Shown: positions 57,401 to 64,000 of the stretch, piece after piece | How the letters are laid out: each line of letters opens with the position of its first letter | Numbering within the stretch: the first letter of the stretch is position 1 | Position numbers and translations under genes: made by a program | DNA from: Pseudoduganella violaceinigra DSM 15887 | GTDB taxonomy: Bacteria; Pseudomonadota; Gammaproteobacteria; Burkholderiales; Burkholderiaceae_D | Assembly: GCF_000425385.1 (NCBI RefSeq) | Contig: NZ_KE384356.1 | Span: 551,873-615,872 of the forward strand | Length of the DNA stretch: 64,000 nucleotides | Reading direction: 5' to 3' | The notes under the pieces: model-generated | Databases searched by the model: none | What the model was told of the DNA's origin: nothing | Seen by the model: the letters and a program-made list of their open reading frames with translations, nothing else

Positions 57401-60400
57401 ATGAAACTATCCCGCTTCTTCATTGCCCGTCCCGTCTTCGCCATCGTCTGTTCGGTGCTGCTGACGCTGGTCGGTGCGCTGGCCTGCCGCATGCTGCCGG
57501 TCTCGGAATTCCCCGAGATCGTGCCGCCGACGGTCATGATCAAGACCGTCTACCCTGGCGCGTCGGCCCAGGAACTGGCCGATACCGTGGCCGCTCCCAT
57601 CGAACAGGAAGTCAACGGCGTGGACGGCATGCTGTACCTGTCCTCCCAATCCGTGGGCGACGGCAAGCTGACCATCAGTGTGGTGTTCAAACCGGGCACC
57701 AATGTCGACCAGGCGCAGGCCCTGGTGCAGAACCGCGTCGCCATCGCCGAAGCCCACTTGCCGGACGAAGTGCGGCGCCAGGGCATCGCGGTCAAGAAGG
57801 CTTCGCCCGACCTGATGATGGTGGTGTATTTCACATCGCCCAAACATACGCGCGACCAGCAATACCTGTCGAACTATGTCTCGGCGAACGTGAAAGACTC
57901 GATTGCCCGCGTTGAAGGCGTCGGCGATACCTACACCCGCGGCGCGCGCGACTTTTCGATGCGCGTCTGGCTCGACCCGGCGCGCACTGCTTCGCTTGGC
58001 CTGATGCCGGCCGACGTGGTGGCGGCCATCCGCAAGAACAACGTCCAAGTTTCGGCCGGTGTGCTGAACCAGGCCCCCGACAGCGGCGCCGGCGCCTACC
58101 AGGTGCAGGTGCGCACCCAAGGCCGCCTGCGCGATGTGGATGAATTCAACGCCATCATCATTGCCGTGAATCCCGAGACCGGCGCGCCGATCCGCCTGCG
58201 CGATGTGGCGCGGGTAGAACTGGCCGCCCAGGATTATTCCGAGAGCGGCTACCTGGACGGCGAAACCGCCGTCGCGCTGGGCATCAGCCAGAAGCCCGGC
58301 TCCAATGCGCTCGATACTGCTGAACGCATCATCGCCACCCTCGATACGCTGAAGCGCGACTTCCCAAGCGACCTTGAGTACCACGCGTATTACAACCCGA
58401 CCCGCTTCATCAAGACCTCGATCGACAAGGTGCGCGACACCATCCTCGAAGCCATCGTGCTGGTCTGCCTGGCGGTGCTGGTCTTCCTCGGTTCCTGGCG
58501 CGCTGCCATCATCCCGATCCTGGCCATTCCGGTCTCGCTGGTGGGGACCTTCGCCATCATGTCCGGCATGGGATTCTCGCTGAATAATCTGTCGCTGTTC
58601 GGCCTGGTGCTTGCTATCGGTATCGTGGTCGACGACGCCATCGTGGTGGTCGAAAACGTCGAGCGCCATATCGCCGAAGGCATGACGCCGGGCGCCGCTG
58701 CCGTGCGCAGCATGGACGAAGTGGGTTCGGCCCTGATCGCCATCGCCCTGGTGCTGATCGCTGTATTCGTGCCGACCGCCTTCATCAGCGGCATCGCCGG
58801 CATGTTCTACCGCCAGTTCGCCGTGACCATCGCCGTGTCGACCGCAATTTCGGCCCTGGTGTCGCTGACGCTCTCGCCAGTGCTGGCCGCACGCCTGCTG
58901 CGTGCCCACGAACCAGGCGCCCCGCGCACGCTGGGCGCGCGCTGGACCGCATGGTTCGAGCAGTTCTTCCACCGCCTGGCGGGCCGTTACGAGGTGCTGG
59001 CGAAGTTCTCGCTGAAACGCCGCACCCTGATGCTGCCGATCTACGGCTTGCTCGTTGCGCTGACCGTATGGCGCATCGACGCCACGCCGACCGGCTTCGT
59101 GCCGCAGCTTGACCGCGGCTATGCCATCGTGTCGATCCAGCTGCCGCCTGGCGCCACCTTGGCGCGCACCAGCGAAGTGGTGCAGGACGCCGCCCAGCGC
59201 CTGTTGCAGCAGCCGGGCATTGCCCACACCTCGGCCTTTGCCGGCACCGACGGCGCCACCTTCACTTCCGCCCCCAATGCGGCCGTGATCTTCGCCGTCT
59301 TCAAGGAGTTCGACGAGCGGGCCGCACTGGGCCTGGACGGCCCGGCCATGCTGGCTGCGATGAAGAAGACGCTGGCGCCGATCAGCAAGGCCAAAGTGAT
59401 GGTGATCCCGCCGCCCGCAGTTCCGGGCATCGGCACCGGCGGCGGCTTCAAGCTGCTGATCCGCGACCGCAACGGCCAGGGCCCGCAAGCGCTGCAGGCC
59501 GTGGTGAAGGACGTGCTGGAAGCTGCCGGCAAACTGCCTTCGGTGAACGCGCCGTTCTCGCCATTCAACGCCAAGGCGCCGCAAGTGAAAGTCGATATCG
59601 ACCGCACCCGTGCCGAAATGCTGGGCGTAAACCCCGACCGCATCAACGATAGCCTGCAGTCCTACCTGGGCTCCGTGTATGTGAACGACTTGAACCTGAT
59701 GGGCCGCGTGTGGAAGGTGACGGCGCAGGCCGACGCACCGTTCCGCCGTACGGTGGACGACCTGGCGGCCTTGAAGATGCGTTCCAGCAGCGGCGCCATG
59801 GTGCCGATGGGCGCGGTCGCCACCTTCAGCGAAACCACGGCGCCGTTCCGCGTGCCGCGCTACAACCTGTTCCCAGCGGCGGAAATCCAGGGCAGCACCA
59901 AGCCTGGCTTCTCGACCGGCGAAACCATCGCCGCCATGGAGCAGCTGCTGCAGGCCCGCCTGCCGGTCGGCTTCGACTACGAGTGGACCGAACTGGCGCT
60001 GCAGGAGAAGCAGGCCGGCGCCAGCACCGCCCTGGCGCTGGGCATGGCCGTGGTCTTCGTCTACCTGCTGCTGGCCGCGCTGTATGAAAGCTGGCTGCTG
60101 CCGCTGTCGGTGGTGCTGATCGTGCCGATGTGCGTGCTGGCCGCCTTGCTGGCTGTGTCGATGCGCGGCATGGACAACAATGTGCTGACCCAGATCGGCA
60201 TCGTGGTGCTGATCGGCCTCGCCGCCAAGAACGCGATCCTGATCGTCGAGTTTGCCCGCCAGGCACAGCAGGCCGGCGCCAGCGCCCAAGCCGCAGCGAT
60301 TGCCGCAGCTCGCACTCGGCTGCGTCCGATCCTGATGACCTCGCTGGCCTTCCTGATGGGCGTGCTGCCGCTGGTGTTCTCCACCGGCGCCGGCGCCGAA

Positions 60401-60571
60401 ATGCGCCAGGCCATGGGGACCGCGGTGTTCGGCGGCATGCTGGGCGTGACCGTGTTCGGCCTGTTGTTCACCCCATTGTTCTTTACCCTGTTCGCAGGCC
60501 GCGCAGCGGCGGCGCAACCGCAACCGCAACCGCAACCGCAACCGCATTCGCTGGAAGGTACCACCGCATGA
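57401..60571 (+). CDS. RND efflux pump, HAE1 family (MexF/AcrB-like)
   Basis: 1056 residues with 12 membrane segments: TM1 at about 10-30, a large periplasmic loop, TM2-6 from about 340 with the proton-relay GIVVDDAIVVVENVER (two Asp), a second periplasmic loop, and TM8-12 from about 875. MexF-type pumps export chloramphenicol, quinolones and aromatic acids. The C-terminus ends in a (Gln-Pro)5 stretch from a five-copy hexamer repeat. It overlaps the outer-membrane factor gene by 4 nt. Confidence 0.96.
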   Translation: MKLSRFFIARPVFAIVCSVLLTLVGALACRMLPVSEFPEIVPPTVMIKTVYPGASAQELADTVAAPIEQEVNGVDGMLYLSSQSVGDGKLTISVVFKPGTNVDQAQALVQNRVAIAEAHLPDEVRRQGIAVKKASPDLMMVVYFTSPKHTRDQQYLSNYVSANVKDSIARVEGVGDTYTRGARDFSMRVWLDPARTASLGLMPADVVAAIRKNNVQVSAGVLNQAPDSGAGAYQVQVRTQGRLRDVDEFNAIIIAVNPETGAPIRLRDVARVELAAQDYSESGYLDGETAVALGISQKPGSNALDTAERIIATLDTLKRDFPSDLEYHAYYNPTRFIKTSIDKVRDTILEAIVLVCLAVLVFLGSWRAAIIPILAIPVSLVGTFAIMSGMGFSLNNLSLFGLVLAIGIVVDDAIVVVENVERHIAEGMTPGAAAVRSMDEVGSALIAIALVLIAVFVPTAFISGIAGMFYRQFAVTIAVSTAISALVSLTLSPVLAARLLRAHEPGAPRTLGARWTAWFEQFFHRLAGRYEVLAKFSLKRRTLMLPIYGLLVALTVWRIDATPTGFVPQLDRGYAIVSIQLPPGATLARTSEVVQDAAQRLLQQPGIAHTSAFAGTDGATFTSAPNAAVIFAVFKEFDERAALGLDGPAMLAAMKKTLAPISKAKVMVIPPPAVPGIGTGGGFKLLIRDRNGQGPQALQAVVKDVLEAAGKLPSVNAPFSPFNAKAPQVKVDIDRTRAEMLGVNPDRINDSLQSYLGSVYVNDLNLMGRVWKVTAQADAPFRRTVDDLAALKMRSSSGAMVPMGAVATFSETTAPFRVPRYNLFPAAEIQGSTKPGFSTGETIAAMEQLLQARLPVGFDYEWTELALQEKQAGASTALALGMAVVFVYLLLAALYESWLLPLSVVLIVPMCVLAALLAVSMRGMDNNVLTQIGIVVLIGLAAKNAILIVEFARQAQQAGASAQAAAIAAARTRLRPILMTSLAFLMGVLPLVFSTGAGAEMRQAMGTAVFGGMLGVTVFGLLFTPLFFTLFAGRAAAAQPQPQPQPQPHSLEGTTA
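60515..60544 (+). repeat. Hexanucleotide repeat (CAACCG)x5 in the pump gene
   Basis: Five perfect copies encode Gln-Pro repeats near the C-terminus. The 6-bp unit keeps the frame when copy number changes. Confidence 0.9.
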
Positions 60572-61992
60572 AACTCACAATGATTGCGGGCCTGACCGCG
60601 CTGGCCCTGGCCGGCTGCGCGGCCGGCCCGGACTATGTCAAACCCGATACGGCGCCGCTGACGCCGGCCGCCTTCCCATCGTCGGCCGGTGACGGCACCG
60701 CGCTCGATACCAGCGCTCCGCCCGCCGGCTGGTGGCGCCAGTTCGAAGACCCGCAGCTGGATGCACTGGTCGAGCAAGCCTGGCGCGGCAACTATGACCT
60801 GCGCATCGCCATGGCGCGCCTGCAGATCGCCGCCGAGCAGCTGACAGCGACCAAATCGGCCGGCCTGCCTTCGCTGGGCGTCGACGCCGGCGTGGCGCGC
60901 AAGCACTCCGCCAAGGTGGAGCGCTCGGATGGCGACCCGGTCATCACCAGCCCGGCCAAGGTGAGCGCCTTCATCGACTGGGAGCTGGACCTGTTCGGCC
61001 GCGTACGCCGCAGCGTGGAAGCGGCGCGCGCCGGTTACGAGCAGCAGCAGGCGCTGCGTGACGATGTCCGGCGCACCCTGCTGGCGCAGGTGGTGATCGC
61101 CTATGCCGAATTCCGCAGCGCGCAGGATGAAGCGGCCTGCCTGAAACAGCAGCTGGAGAACTATGGCCAGGCGCTGGAACTGGTGCGCGAACGCGAGCGG
61201 GTAGGCAAGGCGCTGGCGGTCGACCGCATCCGCGTGGAAACCAAGCTCGGCCTGCTGGCGGCCCGTGCGCCGGGCATTGCCGCGCGCCAGCGCGTGGCGC
61301 GCAACCACCTGGCCACCTTGTCCGGCCTGAAACTCGATGCACCGGAAGTACTGGCACTGGAAGCGCCGCATCCGCTGCGCCTGCCGGCCACGCTGGCGGT
61401 GGACGATCCGGCGGCCATGCTGCGCCGCCGTCCCGACGTGGCGGCCGCCGAACGCAACCTGGCTGCCGCCACCGCCCAGCAGGGCGTCGCCGTGGCCGAG
61501 CTGTTCCCCCGGGTCAGCCTGTCCGGCATGTTCGGCCTGGTTGCCCCGGCCGGCAGCCTGCATGGGGCGGATGCCCGTGCCTGGCAGGTTGGCGGCGCGC
61601 TGTCCTGGACTCTGCTCGACGGCGGGGCGCTGCGGGCGCGGGTGCGGGCGGCCGGGGCCGGCGCCCAGATCGCCCTGGCTGGCTACGAGAAAACCGTGGC
61701 CGGCGCCCTGGAGGAGGCCGATTCCGCCCTGTCGGACTGGCGCCAGTTCCGCGCCCGCGACGTCCAGCTGACCTCGGTCTACGAGCTGGCGCGGGAAACG
61801 GCCCGCCTGACCCGCCTGCGCTACCGCAACGGGGCGGAAAGCGTGCTGGGGCTGCTGGATGCCGAATACGCCGTGCTGACTGTGGAAGAGCAGTTGATCG
61901 GCGTGCACCGGGATATCGCGGTGGCCACAGCGCGCAGCTATGTGGCCCTGGCGGGTGGCCTGGACGGCGGCGGGAAATCGACGGCGAATTGA
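60568..61992 (+). CDS. Outer-membrane efflux lipoprotein (OprN/NodT family)
   Basis: 474 residues from MKLTMIAGLTALALAGC, lipobox LAGC with Cys at 17. Two OEP repeats form a TolC-like channel, with FEDPQLDALVEQAWRGNYDLRIAMARLQ near residue 50 and LLDGGALRARVRAAGAGAQIAL near 350. ATGA overlap with the pump gene; the frame upstream is antisense-free but lies inside the pump gene. It completes the tripartite efflux system. Confidence 0.95.
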   Translation: MKLTMIAGLTALALAGCAAGPDYVKPDTAPLTPAAFPSSAGDGTALDTSAPPAGWWRQFEDPQLDALVEQAWRGNYDLRIAMARLQIAAEQLTATKSAGLPSLGVDAGVARKHSAKVERSDGDPVITSPAKVSAFIDWELDLFGRVRRSVEAARAGYEQQQALRDDVRRTLLAQVVIAYAEFRSAQDEAACLKQQLENYGQALELVRERERVGKALAVDRIRVETKLGLLAARAPGIAARQRVARNHLATLSGLKLDAPEVLALEAPHPLRLPATLAVDDPAAMLRRRPDVAAAERNLAAATAQQGVAVAELFPRVSLSGMFGLVAPAGSLHGADARAWQVGGALSWTLLDGGALRARVRAAGAGAQIALAGYEKTVAGALEEADSALSDWRQFRARDVQLTSVYELARETARLTRLRYRNGAESVLGLLDAEYAVLTVEEQLIGVHRDIAVATARSYVALAGGLDGGGKSTAN

Positions 61993-62052
61993 GCTTTGTC
62001 AGAGCCGGCGATATTTGAGGGACTATTAATTTAGGGTAAACTCCTTGGTTTT

Positions 62053-62072
62053 GGGGCCGTTGAAACGGCCCC
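62053..62072 (+). terminator. Hairpin between the efflux operon and ssb
   Basis: GGGGCCGT, loop TGAA, ACGGCCCC, 8-bp stem, followed by CATTCC rather than a U-run. It sits 23 nt before the ssb start, so it is either a weak terminator or an ssb leader hairpin. Confidence 0.45.
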
Positions 62073-62094
62073 CATTCCTTCAGGAGTTTCATAA

Positions 62095-62598
62095 ATGGCA
62101 TCAGTCAACAAAGTGATCATCGTCGGCAATCTGGGTCGCGATCCGGAAATCCGCTACATGCCTAGCGGTGACGCGATTGCCAACATCGCCGTGGCCACCT
62201 CGTATCGTTCGAAAGACCGCAATACCGGCGAGCAGAAAGAGCTGACCGAGTGGCACCGTATTTCCTTCTTCGGCCGCCTGGCTGAAATCGTGGGCCAGTA
62301 TCTGAAAAAAGGTTCTTCCGTCTACGTGGAAGGGCGCCTGCAGACCCGCAAGTACACCGACAAAGATGGCATCGAGAAGTACGCCACCGACATCATCGCT
62401 GAAAACATGCAGATGCTGGGCGGCCGTGGCGATGCCGCCGGCATGGGTGGTGGCATGGGCGGCGGCGACGATATGGGTTACGACGCGCCTGCGGCACGTC
62501 CGGCTCCACGTCCTCAGGCTGCTCCTGCACCGGCACCACGCCCGGCAGCACGTCCAGCGCCTAATTTCTCGGACATGGACGACGATATTCCGTTCTAG
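62095..62598 (+). CDS. ssb: Single-stranded DNA-binding protein
   Basis: 167 residues. The OB fold covers 1-112 (MASVNKVIIVGNLGRDPEIRY; WHRISFFGRLAEIVGQYLKKGS). A Gly- and Pro-rich linker follows and the acidic tip MDDDIPF is the docking peptide for replication and repair partners. CAGGAG precedes the ATG. No LexA box is seen upstream, and uvrA is not adjacent as it is in E. coli. Confidence 0.98.
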   Translation: MASVNKVIIVGNLGRDPEIRYMPSGDAIANIAVATSYRSKDRNTGEQKELTEWHRISFFGRLAEIVGQYLKKGSSVYVEGRLQTRKYTDKDGIEKYATDIIAENMQMLGGRGDAAGMGGGMGGGDDMGYDAPAARPAPRPQAAPAPAPRPAARPAPNFSDMDDDIPF

Positions 62599-62627
62599 GC
62601 CGGAATAAACACGAAAGTGTAAACAAC

Positions 62628-62661
62628 AAAAGCGGAGCTATTGATTTAGCTCCGCTTTTTT
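62628..62661 (+). terminator. Terminator after ssb
   Basis: AAAGCGGAGCTA, loop TTGATT, TAGCTCCGCTTT with a T-run following. A 12-bp stem, strong rho-independent terminator. Confidence 0.95.
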
Positions 62662-62681
62662 ATTTGTTTACATTTTTTCTA

Positions 62682-63539
62682 ATGATTAAATTACTCTGTA
62701 GGGTGTCGGAAACTCAAAAAGGTAAACAAGAAGTGCAGAACCCTTTTGCAGTACGAACCCTGTTGTTCCAATCTGGGGAGCGCTTCCCCATCTTGACGAA
62801 CTCCGAAACTGGCGAGCCCGATTTCGATACAGCGATCTATGTCCTGACCCATCTACGAGCAACTGCCAAAGCCAGCAACACGATTGAACTTCACCTGCGT
62901 TCGATCATTGTGCTTAAGCTGTTTTTGCAGGCCAGGGGGATAGACCTTGGCGAACGCATTCGAAGTTGTGAAATGCTCCAGCCTCACGAGTTGGACGAAC
63001 TCGTCAAGTGGTGTAGACGGACGTTGCCCGACACTATTGCTGACCTCGGGCAAGCCAGTACTCCGAAGGTGGCAGCGGTACGCTCTAGTCCAAAGTACAC
63101 GAATCATGCCCGAGTCGAAATCTGCAGCCAAAGCGGAAAGAATAGGATTCGTGCAGTTAGTGCCTTTATGGATTGGTTTGTTCGGGATCGCGTGAGCCGC
63201 TTGAACACGCAATACCGAAATAACGCCATCAAGGCATGGCAAACGTGTCGTACAGGCTTGGAAGCACGTGCCCCTCGTGACCGCCGGCGTAGTCAGGTTG
63301 GAAGACGAGAGGGAGCTCATCCCGAAGCGGTCGCGAAATTGTTCGCGACTGTTGAACCTTCCAGTCACGCCAACCCTTGGAAATCAGATCATGTGAGGTT
63401 CAGAAACCAGCTTATAGTCCATTGGCTGTACTACCTAGGTGTCAGGCGGGGCGAGCTGCTAAACATCAGAATCAGCGACATTAATTTCAGACGGGAGACA
63501 GTCCTAGTAGTCCGTCTGTTCGTTTGCTCGCAGAATTGA
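62682..63539 (+). pseudogene. Tyrosine recombinase/integrase, truncated by an IS-type insertion
   Basis: About 280 residues of a site-specific integrase. Residues up to about 210 form the SAM-like core-binding part (HLRATAKASNTIELHLRSIIVLKLFL; NRIRAVSAFMDWFVRDRVS). The catalytic domain starts with WLYYLGVRRGELLNIRISDI, containing the first catalytic Arg, and then stops. The element end at 63517 cuts it, so the H-x-x-R and Tyr motifs are lost and the last 8 residues are element-encoded. Start uncertain: ATG 62682 or GTG 62703. GC content is lower than the flanking core genes, which fits recent acquisition. Confidence 0.8.
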
Positions 63540-63885
63540 CCCACTCTAGTTGACCCACCTTCCACTGCCTGGCAAACGCTGCCACGCGGTCATATGATCC
63601 TTCATACCCCAGCTCCTTAAGGTCCAAGTGGATCTGCTTCAGATTCCGCCGTTGCTTGCGGGGTTTGCTCGCCTCGGCCTTGAGCCAGGCTGAAAGCTGC
63701 ACCGAATATTTGTCTAAGACGCTTGATGATCGCCGCTCCGCATAGGAGGGCTCTGTGGTCTCCGACCGTAGGTATCGCCGGACGGTATTGCGGGAGATGC
63801 CGAGTCGTCTTGCGATCTCCCGGAGGGGAATCTGGTCACGTAGGTGCCAGCGTCGAATTATGCCTAGTAAAGCCACGTCGATCAC
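63487..63885 (-). pseudogene. IS21-type transposase IstA, N-terminal fragment
   Basis: From ATG 63885 the frame encodes a typical IstA DNA-binding start: MIDVALLGIIRRWHLRD, PLREIARRLGISRNTVRRYLRS, then KPRKQRRNLKQIHLDLKELGYEGSYDRVAAFARQW. True IstA sequence ends near 63560, and the remaining residues are read from the element end and the interrupted integrase gene. Full IstA is about 500 residues with a DDE catalytic domain, which is absent here, so the element cannot move by itself. Confidence 0.8.
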
Positions 63886-63990
63886 TCCGATCTCCTGCCG
63901 AAAGGACAGGGGAAATTGTGCTATGAACGTGGGTCAGATTTCGTTGCAAATTCGTGGGGAAGCTGGGTCAATTTTCAGTGCAAATTAACA
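63517..63990 (-). mobile_element. Internally deleted IS21-family element (474 bp)
   Basis: The left end TGTTCGTTTGCTCGCAGAAT (from 63517) and the inverted right end TGTTAATTTGCACTGAAAAT (from 63990 inward) match at about 20 of the first 28 positions, and both continue TTGACCCA. Further copies of TTGACCCA/TGGGTCA lie near each end (63536, 63550, 63934, 63964), as in the multiple terminal repeats of IS21-type elements. Only the start of istA is present; the rest of istA and all of istB are gone. I find no clear target duplication. Confidence 0.7.
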
Positions 63991-64000
63991 TCCAAATCTT

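Noticed and set aside
57407..60547. 1046-codon minus-strand frame opposite the RND pump gene
   Set aside because: Same reason: low-complexity His/Gly/Gln composition, while the pump on the plus strand is unmistakable.
62053..62072. Considered as an SOS or autoregulatory site of ssb
   Set aside because: No CTGT/ACAG halves; it is a plain GC hairpin.
1..64000. CRISPR arrays, rRNA operons, replication origin
   Set aside because: No regularly spaced repeats, no 16S/23S/5S sequence, and no DnaA-box cluster with dnaA/parAB context were seen.

Overview
The window reads as a chromosomal stretch of a high-GC betaproteobacterium, most likely family Oxalobacteraceae (Massilia/Duganella type). That placement is inferred from gene content (ahpC-ahpF, rdgC, dinB, uvrA, GTP-type pckG, a MexEF-OprN-like efflux operon, chemoreceptor with a WEEF tail), GC-rich codon use and short palindromes. 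It was not tested by a search. Most of the window is core or near-core genome. Accessory islands lie near 25.7-28.5 kb, 28.5-36.7 kb and at the right edge.

Layout. 0-5 kb: tail of one RtcB RNA ligase, oleate hydratase behind an FNR-like promoter, ahpC and ahpF behind an OxyR-like site. 5-7 kb: a small ABC exporter and two tRNAs (Asp, Val). 7-14 kb: secreted oligopeptidase, an MFS/glycerate kinase pair, secreted proteins and a decayed hydrolase. 14-25.6 kb: XRE regulator, chemoreceptor, solute-binding protein, SOS-controlled dinB, a tandem pair of unknown membrane-anchored proteins, rdgC, a mini-asparaginase, a hydroxyacid dehydrogenase and pckG. 25.7-27.7 kb: a compact PAAR / 3D-domain hydrolase / secreted-protein operon that looks like a type VI secretion effector-immunity cassette.

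28.5-36.7 kb holds the most unusual signal. Two similar, independently promoted and terminated structured RNA elements (about 28593-28770 and 33993-34177) sit upstream of an rtcB - small basic protein - MoxR ATPase - VWA/metallopeptidase operon and of a pair of GNAT acetyltransferases. They share promoter spacing, a multi-stem fold with compensatory changes, a GAAA-loop terminator and possibly a 12-13 codon leader peptide. The rtcB start codon itself lies in a perfect 9-bp hairpin. A TetR regulator follows with two copies of its likely operator, then a DsbA-fold isomerase, YbaK and SOS-boxed uvrA.

40-53.3 kb: a TetR/MFS pair and a long co-directional run (HpaB-type hydroxylase, SDR, CoA lyase, atypical LuxR regulator, thioesterase, acyl-CoA dehydrogenase, ferredoxin-less reductase, indolepyruvate oxidoreductase, enoyl-CoA hydratase). 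It looks like an aryl-acetyl-CoA pathway whose exact substrate I cannot name. 53.4-62 kb: an AAA ATPase pair, ribB with an FMN riboswitch, and an RND efflux operon. 62-64 kb: ssb, then a tyrosine recombinase gene cut by a 474-bp remnant of an IS21-family element.
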